A stretch of DNA of 64,000 nt from Lineus longissimus (GCF_910592395.1 NC_088316.1:14446001-14510000); one strand, 5' to 3'. Counted from the first letter of the stretch, positions 22,996 through 36,220 are shown. The notes: generated by a model not told the origin, from the letters alone. Translations and numbers: made by a program.

Positions 22996-25020
22996 CACCA
23001 TGCCATTACCAGGCCTACTGCTATGATCCTGCTGTGGCCATGTTCCACTACAAGCATTAGCTATAATGACGAGTTGGTTGTCAAGTGACAGTACCTACTT
23101 TTGATAGACTAGACAGTATTTCTAAAGATATAAGATGTATATGCCTACTAGAAGAAGATGAGAAACAAACTGACGTGACACTAATGGCTGCAGCGGCTTC
23201 CGAATCTCTCTGTACTGAATCTTCAGTTCGGAAAGGCACAGGGACCGCATCACCTGGCTACATGTATGCTGAGTGTAAGCGAAGGATGCAACATCCTTTT
23301 GTTTCTGCTGGATGGTGAAAATATCGCTAGTATGTTTCGCCGCGGACAATCGGCGCGTGTGGAAGTTAGTTCACGAGATTGTTCACAGATGTCTACACAA
23401 GATTTTGAGATGCGCCGGCTATAATAAATCGGACCGTAAAGGTATATGTTTCATCTGATAAGATTATGTTAGTAATCGTAATTTAATTTTCAAATTGAAA
23501 TTCACGTAAAATTCACTTTCGTTGAGAGGGTTCCTACAAGTCAACCAGGCGGGGAGATATGTGTTCAAAAACGACCTTGTTGAGGCTGTATTTCACTTCC
23601 CTGCATCAAATGAGTCAAAAACGCCATTTTCGATTTTTGAAAAATAGCCCACTTTACGGTGCGGTGCGGTGGTGGGCGGCTAATGTTGGAAATGAACAGA
23701 ATTCACTTACAAGTTTAAAACAATTGAAACGGGCACACTCGACAATGATAGCGGACATTGTTATGTTGAAAGTGGTAAAGCCCTCCATTTGAGAGGCTAT
23801 TGAATGGTAAATACGTCATGTTTTTGTTTTAGAAGCATTTAAGTCTGACAGGGGTGTCGAGCCAAGTATCCAGTTAGATCGATTCGTGGGGCATCTGACA
23901 TTCGAGGGTATTTTTCGGAGATAGGACGTAATTGAAAACTTCCGTGGTCTACCGAACAACAGGGAGAGTTATCAATTAGTAATTAGTTGAGGTTTTTACA
24001 AGTGAATCGTTCGATGAAATCACGCGGTATCGCGTGGCCGTGTGAGGACTCGCGTTGTTTCGAGGATTCTGCGATGTTTATAAGTGGAGCAATTGAAGGA
24101 GACGGAATCCATAAAAGCTGTCAGGAACTGAAAAGTTTGCATGAATATTTTGACTGAGGATATCATATTGTCATGGAGATAAAAGCTTACAAAATCTGGC
24201 ACGGTTCTAGCAACATTTTCGAATATTTTTGAATATTTAAACACGATTGTACGATTGTTTCTGAGGCAAGGACTCCGATATTCTTTTACTTTCGAAATAG
24301 AAGTTGATATTGGGGAAAAACGGTCTCCTTGGCAAAACCGAGGCGTTGCCGTCATACTTTGCGTCTATGGCAACGACCTCCAAACGACGATGACACAAGT
24401 ATCGAAGGCGTCCATGACCACCGCCTAGTAACTATAGTATCACTTTGCAATATACTTATTATATCACATTGAATAATCCAAAATATACTCAAAATGTACT
24501 TCATTGTGTAATCGAGTTCTTCATAAAGGAGTTTTGAATACAGGTACCACTTTAAACCGTATAAAGAGTCGATAATCGCACTTCTGCAAGTTGAGTAACA
24601 ACTGTGACCAGTCGGGTGTATTCTCATGATGCCCATAGTTTCAATTTGGACCTCACAAAGCAATCGAAGAATTGTACTAGTATTTCATTTCAAGTGTTAA
24701 TCAATGTTGCTAAGTATGACCAATGCACAATAACATTCCGCGAAGATGACGTCACTGCAGCTCCTGCCCTCTATTTCCCCATCGCTGAATTACAGGCAAT
24801 GTCGGACAAACATGCGGTTTCGTAATGGATTCAGGCTTTCTAACTAGGGCAGTTAGATTCAATCGGGCACATGTCCGAGTGTTGGAAATACTACATAATT
24901 GTTCTGAATATTTCTCTCTCTGACTCTGTGGTATCATTCATGCTAAAAACAATGCAGGGTCAAAGATAATTGACTTTGAAATAAGCTCAAATGCGTAGAA
25001 ATAAGTGTCGATGTCCGACT
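22996..25020. other. no gene recognised
   Basis: Openings at 23085-23318, 23559-23792 and on the minus strand at 24020-24663 lack domains, splice context and sensible starts (several begin at GTG or TTG). Nothing else was seen. Confidence 0.35.
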
Positions 25021-25080
25021 GTCACGTGACTAAAACGTCATCAATATCTTATGCAAATGACCTTGTGAGCTATAAATAGT
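25021..25080 (+). promoter_or_regulatory. core promoter: palindromic E-box, octamer and TATA box
   Basis: GTCACGTGAC at 25021-25030 is a perfect palindromic E-box, ACGTCA at 25035-25040 a CRE half-site, ATGCAAAT at 25051-25058 a perfect octamer, and TATAAATAG at 25071-25079 a TATA box 12 bases further on. Octamer directly upstream of TATA is the arrangement known from histone H2B promoters; no histone gene follows. Transcription would start near 25100. Confidence 0.55.
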
Positions 25081-25191
25081 AACTTCGCGGGATGCTATTA
25101 GGTTGCATCGCTGCTTCATTGCGTCGCCGATTCTTTTGTTCTGACCTAGAAACGGACGCCGACGAGACAGTCCAGGCGGTGGCTACATTTC

Positions 25192-25242
25192 ATGGATAAT
25201 AAGACATGCAAGAGAGAGCTCTCTCGCTCTCAGAACCATTGA
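25192..25242 (+). CDS. possible upstream ORF, 16 codons
   Basis: The first ATG after the predicted start at about 25100 opens a 16-residue frame rich in Lys, Arg and Ser that ends TGA at 25240, ten bases before the next ATG. If the transcript is real, this would be an upstream ORF limiting translation of the 25253 frame. Confidence 0.25.
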   Translation: MDNKTCKRELSRSQNH

Positions 25243-25268
25243 AGCCAGAATCATGAATGGTTCTGAGA
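25228..25268 (+). repeat. perfect 13-bp inverted repeat over a start codon
   Basis: TCTCAGAACCATT (25228-25240) and AATGGTTCTGAGA (25256-25268) are exact reverse complements around a 15-base loop that contains the ATG at 25253-25255. Confidence 0.9.
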
Positions 25269-25516
25269 AGGATATTGTCTTACAAGTAGCTAACGTTCAA
25301 GACGTACACTTTCTTTACGGTCCTACACGGACCCCCCGTCCGTCGCCGCGATGCAGCCTGCTTCCATCGTTCATCCTAACACCATGGAAACAGTTTTCAA
25401 TTCGGAGATCGAGGAGTGTGGGGAGAAATAAACCCGGCATCGCTCATGATTATGAGAGGGAACTTGTTTTATCTGGATGCAAGTCCGTAATAAAAACCTT
25501 GTATTCCGATTGTTGA
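25253..25516 (+). CDS. hypothetical 87-residue ORF behind a TATA promoter
   Basis: Begins ATG at 25253 and reads MNGSEKDIVLQVANVQDVHF, then a basic, Pro/Ser/Arg-rich middle and ends KTLYSDC. No family recognised. Its ATG sits in the second arm of a perfect 13-bp inverted repeat (25228-25240 with 25256-25268), so the start would be hidden in a hairpin. It may instead be a non-coding exon. Confidence 0.25.
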   Translation: MNGSEKDIVLQVANVQDVHFLYGPTRTPRPSPRCSLLPSFILTPWKQFSIRRSRSVGRNKPGIAHDYERELVLSGCKSVIKTLYSDC

Positions 25517-25519
25517 GAA

Positions 25520-28500
25520 TTCAATGAGATCGGAACTGTCAAAGAGCCGTCAGTCTTCAGTTCCCACGTGACTCAATGGCAGTGACGAGCAGAGTCAACT
25601 TTACTTTCAACACTGGGACTCGGAATCCGAACTTTTCATTCTTGGCATCAATATTGAACACATGCTCCATTCCCAACATCTCGACATTTGAATGAAGAAC
25701 CTGTTCTAAGTGTTTGTTTTGCTGCGTAAAGTATCGTGATGAGAGCTTTTGATTGCTTAACGGCGTTTGGTGCGAGACCGGGAGGAGGGGGTTCGGAAGA
25801 GTGAGACAAACACGGGCGAGTGCCCTATGTTTGGTACAGGACGCGCGACCGGCCCAGCCTCTACAGCACCGGACTTCACAACACAAGCTCCCCGCCGCTA
25901 AATCACCAGCGCTTGCTTAAAATTATCGAAACTGAGGTTTACTGGTGTTATTGGGCAAAAATATTCCACGGTGAAGAGCCGGATAATAAACATAACGAAC
26001 CGTTTTCAGGGAACCGGTTTCAAAGAGTGGCCCACTTGAAACATGGATATTGACTTTGAACGTGCGTTGCATGAAATTGAGGTTTTGGTATAAAACAAAT
26101 TGGGTGTCATTGCCCTTGTGCTAGTCCCGACAGGTGCCATTGTTTACTGGTTTTAGACGGTGTCGCTAGGAGGCGACGAAAATACCCTTCATATAGTAGT
26201 AGATATCGGGATAAGATTTATAATTTTGTTGTATTAATCACACTGTGATCATCACAAAACATTCGCAGTTTACACGATGCTCATTACAAAGAGTTAACAT
26301 CATAGATAATCATTTAACCATGTGATGATCTTTGAATTGATTAATCTTAATATCGCGACAACTCATTTCTCAGTTCTGCATGGAATGCCGTTATAAATAT
26401 CATTCTGAAGAACGATCATAGGAATAAGTTTAGTAAATATTTAATTCTAATGATGCTACGATACAGTTGATATGATCTGCGTCCCTTTTCACGCTATAAA
26501 TCAATTAGATACGCCATAGTGATAAATTATTTGATTGATTGACTAGATCTTTAAAGGAGCAACAAAGAGGAATATAACATCAGAGTCGTATTTTCACAGC
26601 TAAATTAATTTCTCTGTCGATGCACAATTCATTTTTCTTTTGATTTTTTTTGTGATCACACTTATTTCGATCTGATTCGCTTCCAAAGTTTTTCAATTCA
26701 TGATTGCATGTAAGAGAACATTATTAAGATGTCATTTATGCATGCTGAACTTAAATTGAAAGCAGAAAAGTGCATATCATTAAGTTTATAAGTACCCACA
26801 CATCATCTCAGTTTGAAAACACTGACATAAACCAAAAACTTCAAAAACTTTAAAACTCGAGAGATATTCTTATCAAAACATATTGAAATATTGACAAATA
26901 ATCACATTGACGAAGTCTCGCCGGCCATTTTGGAATAATGTGCGTAAGCAAAGATGGCTGTGCTGATGGGGAGAATCACGCGAATTTTGTTGCGGCAGCA
27001 AATTAACGCAAGTCACGCCTCTATCGTGTAACACTTTCTTAAAAACAAATTTGATTTTACGTGATGGCCTAGCGACAAGTTTCCAAGCGGTAGCTCATGG
27101 ATGCATTAAAAGGCGTCAACCGACATGATCCCGTCTTCTGGGGCTCAGAGACTGAAATTAAAATGGATGTCCCTCCTCGCGAAGGCATGAATGTTTTAAC
27201 AGCTCCCGTCGTTACTTGGTCTTAAATTGTCATTGAGCGCTAATGAAAATATTGGGTCAAAGTTTTAAAGGATTTAATGCGTTTATCTTCGCAATAAACA
27301 GATAAATATTAGATGTGCAGCGTGAAGTTGTCAAAGCCTTCGTCTCTGATGTAACTTTTGTGATTTTTCTAACGTGACGAGTTTGTGCTGGGTTAATTTT
27401 GAAGCGGGTTTGTCGAAATTGAGATTGATCACCAGGCCGTAGCCTCTTCTAAAGAATCACACTTATTTTATACTTATTGACAACACCTTAATGGCTCATG
27501 AGTTATGTATCCCGCTTGTTCTCAACTCGCTCAACCCTTTTAATGGAAAGAACGAAAGCAATTTCTTTCTCTTACTCCGAACACTGCAGTCCTTATACAT
27601 AAGGTATCGGATGGAAAAATACAAACTGACATGGTCAGAAGCGTTTCAGAAACATGTCAGTTCTTTACTATCATCAAAAATACATAAGGCGAGCTTACAT
27701 ATATTTTGGCTATTATGACTATTTTCAGAAATTTTGAACAGAGTCATAACGTAGTCTCCATCAATTTGAAACATAGCAGCCCGATGGGCAACCTCGCAAT
27801 AGGGCCCCGGGTTCGATCCGGGAAGAACAAGAACAAAAACAAATCTCCACCGAGGGAGAATCATGCTCCATATTTGGACATGAGTACGCCATGATTGTTT
27901 TCCGTCATGTGCGTGTCAGTTCCGAGTGGAGCAGATGAAACTGCAATGGCCCGTCACTTTACCCGTCAGTGCGGGGCAGCTCTCAAGACAAATGGCATCC
28001 AACTTTCTATCCTCATCGATCTTACAGAATAGGACGACCATCTCGCGTGCCCGTCCGTGATATAATTTCATATTTGAACCTAAATTATGCATTGATATGA
28101 AAATAATGCCGTGTTATTGGGCAGTTCGTGCCCAGATTGACTTAAGCAATCCAATATAAATCTCCAGACTCACTAGCCAAATAGAACCTTGTTAATTTTT
28201 CATCGCGCAACGCTTATCCTGTTTTCATGCGCACACAGAAGTCATCGGGTGATTTGACCATATTTCTGGGGCACTCTGAGCAAGCGATAATGCGAAAAGA
28301 TGAGCCTCTCGAGGACTTGAATTATTAACAGTACACATATTTACCTATTCGGGTAAATAAATGATGACCCGCGTTATCAGAGATGTCCCCAAATTCATTT
28401 TCAACATGACTGATTGGGCATAATTGTTGAAATATCTTGAGTTAATGCTCCGGTCAAGCGGTGATAATGTTTAATTGTTTGCCCCTGTGCGCCATGAACC

Positions 28501-28905
28501 TCCGAGTTTTCGCTCATTAGCTGCATTAGCAAGTTGTGCCAATGTCATTATGATAGTATGAAATCAGTTTAAGTCTCGATTAGTGCTGCTGAGCTCTTGA
28601 AATTATTAGCAAACTGTAGACTGCACAAGGGATTACTTTTCGCGGATTTCGCGAATAACATCGATTCCAAAAACCGAAAGAAATGTCACAGCCCGCCAAA
28701 ATATTGGGATTTTTTTTCAGAAACTTTTCGCAAATCGCAATGATTAAGAGGTACGAACATTCGACGATTTAGAGTAGTTGGGAAACAACGTTCGAGATTC
28801 GGCCTTTCTGGGGAAAGAATCATTCTTATGAAAGGCTGACTAAGTTCATCCGCAGCGACGAAAATCCTGACACTAACGGTGAACAAGTTTATGCATTTGT
28901 CGTAA
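25520..28905. other. gene-poor AT-rich region
   Basis: No supported gene. A polymerase III B-box-like CGGGTTCGATCCGGG at about 27808-27822, followed by AAGAACAAGAACAAAAACAA, may be a tRNA-derived SINE end. A short frame from ATG 26954 (25 codons) follows a CCATTTTGG (YY1-like, reversed) motif but has no good donor. Confidence 0.35.
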
Positions 28906-28977
28906 AGCAGAGTGGCGCAGTGGAAGCGTGCTGGGCCCATAACCCAGAGGTCCGTAGATCGAAACTACGCTCTGCTA
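28906..28977 (+). tRNA. initiator tRNA-Met (CAT), copy 1
   Basis: A 72-nt cloverleaf without intron: acceptor AGCAGAG/CTCTGCT with A1-U72 and discriminator A, D stem GCGC/GCGT, anticodon arm CTGGG-CCCATAA-CCCAG with three G-C pairs, T arm CGTAG-ATCGAAA-CTACG. A1-U72, the G-C run and A54 in place of T54 mark the eukaryotic initiator, not elongator Met. Internal A box TGGCGCAGTGG and B box AGATCGAAACT are intact; TTTT at 28982 ends transcription. Confidence 0.97.
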
Positions 28978-30122
28978 ATGCTTTTATTAGGCTACGATAC
29001 ATATTTTCTTTTTACTATTTATCGAAAATCTGTACACCCCAGTCTATTACAAAATATCGAATGACAATACTTGTGATAAGCTCAAATCAGAGCCACGAAT
29101 GACAAAATATCGTCCAGAATCTATAATGAAGTCACAGCCAACCTCCCAAGTGACCGCCCTAAATTTCCTATTACCAGAACAGTTTGTCTCCCAGATTGAG
29201 CACTTGTCATCCGGCTGACGAACTGGCGGCAATTTGTTGAGTGTGAAATTGGTACTAGAATCATTACAGCTTATTGTTTGACCTCCTGCTGATCCCAATA
29301 TCTTAGCAATCTCAATCAATATCCCCTTGTCTCTGATCGGCGGTGAGGAGACGTGGCGGCAGGCCGGACAAATGTGATTCCGTGTTTGGTAGCCATACTC
29401 TCATTGGGATCCTCTTGCGGCCCACTCTGGCGCACTCAGGCCAATCTTGTCCCTCAAGTTTTGGATCCACCGTGGACTCCGCCGACCCGGACTCCGTTGA
29501 GAGAAGGTTACGGACGGAGTACCTCTGCTGGTTCAGAATGGCGAGAGGCGTTCAGTTGAACCCCTCTGGACGCCGGAGTTGGTGGCCAGTGGGCTCCACG
29601 CTTTAAGGTGGCTCTCCTGGAAATACCATCGCAGTTCCAAAGCAATTTCTCTTGATAATATACCCATACGATCAATGACCATTAATTTGGCGCGGTCTCA
29701 GTGGCGGGGAAATGATCTTAGAATTAACTGGTCCTATATCTTGGCGGATCTCCTCAGTTTATTGATATTGATGTTAGCGACAATCACCACCCGGGGATTC
29801 CCTCTGAGGACTCTCGAATCGTCATCGACAGCATGTAATTTGCTGTTAGAAATTACCCATCAGATTAACGCTAGATGTATCCCCTCGATTGGCTGGAATT
29901 CCCTCGTGAGGAAGTCCACAAAGTGTAAGACGTCAAGACATGGATGAGTTTCCTGCTTCTGAAATTTGTCAGTCTGAGATCAGGAACGGCAAAAAAAGCA
30001 ATCACCGGAAAACAATTGACATTCGAAAACGAACCATTAGGTTTTTTACCAAAAGCTTTAGAGAAGCTGGAGAGATTTGTGATCAATGCCTGAGGTGTGT
30101 GACTGTGAAGGCAAAAATGTTA
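28978..30122. other. interval between convergent tRNA copies 1 and 2
   Basis: Contains a GC-richer block at about 29330-29620 with an open frame (29353-29559, GTG start, hydrophobic stretch VIPCLVAILSLG) that lacks an ATG and clear splice sites. It could be an exon of an unseen gene, but nothing supports this further. Confidence 0.35.
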
Positions 30123-30194
30123 TAGCAGAGCGTAGTTTCGATCTACGGACCTCTGGGTTATGGGCCCAGCACGCTTCCTCTGCGCCACTCTGCT
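30123..30194 (-). tRNA. initiator tRNA-Met (CAT), copy 2
   Basis: Identical to copy 1 except T16 to A in the variable part of the D loop, which should not matter for folding. TTTTT follows within 10 bases of the 3' end on the minus strand. It faces copy 1 (convergent, 1.15 kb apart). Confidence 0.96.
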
Positions 30195-32520
30195 GCTATA
30201 TATGGGCACCGTAGTGCGGGGTATGCTGAAAATGGTTGTTGTGTACTTTCTTCACCCAAAGATTCAGTTTATTTTCACCCCAACGTCTTGTACCAACTAA
30301 CGAGAAGTTTAAAACCCTTGGTAACGAGGATGACAAATTAATGCACGGGTTGATGGGCGCCAAGGGACGGATTGCGAATAGAATGCAGGGGGAAATGGTA
30401 TGTTTGTTACAGCGGGATGGCTGAAGTCGCAAGACAGGCAACCATTGAAATCTTGCTCTTCGTTCCTCAAGAAGCAATCTGCGCCTCAAACAGAAGCAGA
30501 CGATACGACGAGTGAATGATTGACGTCTGCCTCATGAATTATGGAGACCACATCTCGCGAATTCTCCCGGTAATTTCTCCCGCCTGCTTCAGCTCTAAGA
30601 TCCCGCGCTCGGCTGGCCCCTGCCCGCCTCACTTCCTCCTAATGCTCCTCCGGCTCACTTACTCCTACAGTCGTCGCCATAAGCAAATGTCTCACACCCT
30701 TTTCGCTCGTCTTGTGCAAGGACCATCCAAAGGATTTCATCAGAGGTCGGTTTTCTTGAATCCTATTTGGCGACCCAGCACATTCCTATTAGTTCCAGTT
30801 TCCTAATCACTAGTTTTCTTTTCAGGGGGGCCATTTTGGGTGTCTCAGAGGGGTGAATTTGCAGTATCCGACCATCCACCAGTTTGTAAAAGCCGAGAAA
30901 GATATGTAATATTTACTTCTGGCGTTGACTATATTCCTCCATCATCAGGAGCAAGTGTATCGGAACAAATCACGTTACTTTTCTATTAATTTGGTTAGAT
31001 GTGTTTTTGTGAAGCAATTACCGCCGGTAACGAATGCGATAACAGCGATTGTCGCTGGTGGTCTCACGGGGCGAGTTCTAGGGAGGCGGGACCGTGTGGA
31101 CGCCTTGAGGATCCTTGGAGATGGTGAGGGTAGGTCGAAAGGGTAGGTCAGGGAGCGATCACCAATCTGCATACTCCCAGATCAAGTATCTGACGCGATA
31201 ACGGCTTTTGTCACTGGTGAACTTACCCGGTTGAGTGCTTGGTGAAACTGAGTTTGTAATTCTTCCAGATAATATTGATAATGATAATGATATCGATGAT
31301 GATAAAAACAATAATAATAATTCTGCCTCATACACCGGTGATGCAAATTTGAGCACATTTGATTGGCAAAAACGACCGGAAGTCGCCCCACATACTGCTT
31401 TTGAATGGAACTCGGTATATCTGTGGTTTTGTCATTGGCGAAAACATGTAGACCATTTCCAGAAGAGTCCGCGTCTATACGCCAGACTTATCCTAGTGTG
31501 GACGCTGATGTGGAATCTTGAATGGCATATCGAGAAGAAGCTTCGTTCTGAATACCACGGGACTGTGGCTTTGTAGAGGGAATAATAAGTCTGGTTAATA
31601 TTTCAGGACTGTGGAGAGAGAAGCGATAACGTGGTGGAGCTTCTGCACGCCCTGGTGGCTGATGTATAGATCGTGAGGGGAAATGGGCATCAGTCGGAGG
31701 CGAGTTTTAAACTTTTTGGACACGGAAATTTTGTATTTCGAAGCATAGTTTTACCGAGTACGCTTTCATTCCCTGCAGGGAACTTCGACAAAAACGTCCG
31801 TTGAATGATGGTGTCACGACTGACGATCAAGTTCTGGTTTTACACGTCTGACGTATCAGTTTGTCCCGAATAGTTGATAGTTGTCGGCGCTCGCCCTACG
31901 TCAGGTGTTTCTTTTTGATTTGGGGCTAATAGAAGATCCATCTGCAGGTGTAGGACGTCAAGAAACAAAAAAACCGTGAAAACATACATACAGTATATAC
32001 AATGTATCTGACTATTTTCGCTCATTCTAATGAATGTATACTGTCAACTTTGAATAAATTCGCTGCTTATGAAATACATGTCGAGTTAGCCTTTAAGCAA
32101 TTTGAAATATGATGCAATCGATAATCGTACGAGATATCAAAAACGTACACTAGTATACATAAGTATATGTCGATCAAGCACATAATCCCTGCTTCCCAAA
32201 TCATGAATTTATAATCAACCTACGAACGCCAAGCGAGAACTGAATTAGTATTCCTGGTTACTAGGCATTCCCCTTCTCCACGCGTCGTCAAGTATTCTGC
32301 CGAGTTTCGATCCACGCCATCGGTTCGCATTTTCTATTCAACCAATCGAGAATCACGCGCCATGAAATCACCTGAGTGGGACATCGCTAGTGTCACTCTC
32401 TTGTTTCTCTCCAATCAATTCATTTATGGTAATTGGCTAAAAGTATCGTCTGCTGAGTAACTACTGGCGAAATATCGTGCGCACATTTCTTTAAATTCTA
32501 CACCGCCGCGCGGCAAGATT
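30195..32520. other. no gene recognised
   Basis: AT-rich DNA with an imperfect AT/GATA-rich tract at about 31268-31322. No exon with good borders was found. Confidence 0.35.
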
Positions 32521-32585
32521 CACGGATTCAAAAGGAGAGGTCCCGGCTGTGGCGGAACAGAAGTGATTTAACAACGGATGCTTGG

Positions 32586-32654
32586 ATGCAGACGGCACAA
32601 ATGCATGGAATGGCAAGAAACATGTCATCCTACGGACTCTACCATCCGCATCAG
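32586..32654 (+). CDS. candidate first coding exon of an unidentified gene
   Basis: ATG at 32586 opens 23 codons (MQTAQMHGMARN, then SSYGLYHPHQ) to a GTAAAA donor at 32655, phase 0. Upstream is a GC-rich patch (CACCGCCGCGCGGC) unlike its surroundings, as at promoters. It joins in frame to the exon at 37753. The Tyr/His/Gln/Met-rich style resembles N-termini of RNA-binding or transcription proteins, but I do not recognise the gene. An overlapping ATG at 32578 in another frame is also open to the donor. Confidence 0.4.
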
Positions 32655-35600
32655 GTAAAATTTTCATTCAATCTTCCTTTATTTATTCAATGCTCTGGCA
32701 CTAGTATCAAGTTACTAATTTAGCAATTCTACAATTGTCACTTTATTAATTCACAGCCTGTGTCCTCACGACGAGTGAATAATTAACCGAAAGTGTCACA
32801 ATGCTTGAGCCGTTTGCTAGTTACGAATAGCATTTCTCTCAATATGCTACGGCTATTTAAACTTTGACGACGTAGCATTTTCAGTTTTCGATATAAAGGC
32901 AAATGTTCTTCGGATCTTTTGGGAGTTCTGGCCTTGACAGTAAAAAGGAATACATTTTATAAACATTTCTCCCATGCGGTGGTCCCCTTGTGTCCGTTGT
33001 GTGGTTGTCTTCGGTTTGGTCCACTTGATATAAGATTTTACGAGAAACCTTGGAGATTTACAATTTCTCATCATGACTTATACGGACTATTGGTTGTCTT
33101 GCCGTTGTTATTTGCTTGCCGTTCTTCAATACCACGTGGTTTCTATCTACCTTTGAAATCGCTCTCTGCTGAGATCTTCAAAATTATAGTTGGTTAACCA
33201 ATGGGGAGCAATCCGTCAATGGCAGACATCGAGTAGACAGCAGGAGAGGGGGCCTTTTTTCCATATTTGAGACTTCTACCATGCAGTCACCATTTCATGA
33301 TCTACATGTTGGCGACAAGAAAAGATCACAGAAATCACACTTAAAGTTAGAGTTTTCATTTAGGCGATCCCAATGAAAAAAACACGATTATTTAGCTTTA
33401 GGAGCGGCGGGTTATAAGAATATCCAAGTATATACACGTATATTAATATAATTCATGTCATATGTTGTTACATGTATTTGACTTTTTGGCAGTTTGATTA
33501 GAAACTGCATCTACCTTGAGACCACAGAACTGAAGAGACATAAAATGATGTTATATTTTGTTATTTTGATGGACAAGATCTCACCACCTAATTTATGTGA
33601 CAAACCTTCTCTGCATACCTTCATTTACATCTAAATACAGCATCCCTGTTTCTTTGCGCAGCCACTTTTGAGCGATGATTCATCATTTTGGTTTACTATT
33701 TAACAACAGTGACACAAAATGAATATTTGATGCGGAGCTGAATTGTAAAATTCTTCAATCCAGAATTGGAAAAATGGGAAGTTTTTAGCGTATTGTTAGA
33801 TAGCAAAAATACCAACAAAAAATCCATAGAAATCTTCCTACATAGAAAAATTCCTAGGCTGAAAACTTAAAGTTTATCTTTCTGAACCCAATATTGATAA
33901 ATACACGTAAAGCTTACGTATTTGTTTTTTTAGTTATTGACAGTTTGGGGCTGAATAAGATAATTTGTTTACAGATCTCAACCCAAATTCAATTCCATAT
34001 TTTCTCCTTATTTTTTGTCGGCCACAAGTCTAGCTCGGGTATCTACTGTCTATGACGGCTGCCACTGATACCCCAGAGTGCCTCAGCGGAGATATACATG
34101 TATTGACAGGTGTTGTGAAGCGCTTTGATACAGACCCAGCTATAGTCAGTTGCAAAAGCGCTATCGTTGTGAATAGTGCTCGTCGACAGACGTATATCTA
34201 TCCATGTCGAAGGACACTGCATGTTAGACCGATGGAATGAATAGTTGCCTCTGACATTTTAAAGTTAATGTGGAGTACTAATAGTTATCCAAAATGGTCA
34301 TTGTGTATATCGCGAATATAAAAATGTCCATCAAATGTTTGAAAGGGGGTGTACCCCTTTACCATTTCTCAAAATGTCACAATTTATTTTTACATCTAGA
34401 CCTATGTTCATTAGTTGTTTACACAGTTCGTTGTTAAATCTGTAACAAAAACTTATTTGAAAACACAAATCCATATATCTATAAAGTTTTTCGCAGGGGA
34501 AAATGCCTTAAGGTACTGTCTGGAGGTCGTAGCCCTCTTCACAGCCAACATGTAGTTCTCGAATTCACGATATTGCCAGTGCTTAAGCAATTTGATAAAT
34601 ACATTTTTTCATCACGGGCAGGGTTATCCCAGTTCGAAGCATGCTTGAATATAAGTAACTTAATTTTTGACATGATAATTACATCATGGTAAGGTACTTG
34701 CTCGTTGCACTGAATATTGAAAATGTTGGTCATTGCCACCATTTGTCCAAATTTAAATCCAGAAAATTGGCCTTCGGGCACTTTGAGAGTCCTTTTCACC
34801 AGCCTTGAGCCGCCAGCTCCTTCAGGAAAATATCCAGCCATAAAGTCAGGTGGTGATGTGGGTGTCCATGCGCAAGCACAGGCCTTTTTGTGTCACTCGT
34901 TCAAAGGCAGGGCATTGTAAAGCATTCGCTTGTGAACACTTTTTACACACAATGTAAGCTATAATTTTACCACCTTATCTTACATACTGGTTTTATATCA
35001 GTGTAGACAACGGCTCTGTTGGAATTAATACTTAGAGTATATTGATGGCTGAAAAAACACAAATTCAACTTTTTAATTTTAAATCTAAGACAAAAGAAAG
35101 CGGCTTTTGATACCAGACGATTTTTGTCTTCACCAAACCTTCACTAAAAACAAATCCCTTATAAAAGTTCACTGAACCATGAACCTGCTCCTCAAATGCA
35201 AATAAAAGATTAACATTTGAACATTTCATTTTACTCTCTATTTCACATCCGATGGTCGTAAGCCGAGTTGGCTGTTCAAAGAAACCGGCTCGATCTAAGG
35301 TGGATATCAGAGGATTTAGCGCCTTGCGGGATGGGTAAATAGAAGGGAGGCTGGTGAAATGTAGGGGCGCTCAGGCGTGCCGCAGCCGGTGAGAAGGGTT
35401 TGTCATCGGATCCATCGGAAAGTGCGACAATCCCCCGGCCCTCGTTGACAGTCTAAGTAACTGAAATAAGAAAACATGTACTTATAATTAAATATATCGT
35501 GATACCGAGCAGCAGTAATCATTATTGCTAATATTTTTAGCTGACGTTGTTGTCAGTAAAGAAATATCAAAAATAGATTTAACAATATGTTAACAACGCT

Positions 35601-36220
35601 CCGAAGTCAGAACGAAATGGTTTGGAATCACTACAGAGCCATATTTCCAATAGCTAAACTAATTAACAAATCTTCCTTCTGCATATTTCATATATTCGTG
35701 TCATGCCAGTTGTGGATGGTTTTCCGAAGTGGGCAATTTTGATTTCGTGTTAAATCCGAAGCAGCAAACTCGGAACTCAAAAACAAAGAACATCAGGCCT
35801 CTTGTCTGTACATGAGTCCTCACACTGACAGAGGGCTGAGGTGTTGGCTACAAGTGGCATCCCTTCGTCAGAGAATTTTTTTAATGGTTAACCTTATTCC
35901 CCTACTTCGGAAAACTGGCTAAATATACAACGAAAGGGGTTGAAACATCCAGTCATCATCAATTCCGCTTATACATTTTTGATCCATGCATGTAGTTGAC
36001 ATTTTTAGACTAACTGTTAGTAAATACTCGAGACCCCCTTAGTCATTAAACTTTCAAATATGTTGGTTTTAAAGTGTTTGCTTCGAAGGTGTAGCTTTTA
36101 GCATGAGGAATCGGGGAATAAAATACACTTAGAGACTTCGTACATCGTAGCTCTTCGTACGGATTTCGAAGCCTGCACTCATAGAAATGAAGGTTTTTCA
36201 GCTTTTCAAAACCTTTCATT

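Noticed and set aside
26954-27031. 25-codon frame MAVLMGRITRILLRQQ after a YY1-like motif, resembling a mitochondrial presequence
   Set aside because: It runs to a stop without a good donor and no downstream exon could be joined.
29353-29559. 68-residue frame with a signal-like hydrophobic stretch
   Set aside because: Starts at GTG, with no ATG and no clear acceptor or donor; left as unexplained GC-rich block.
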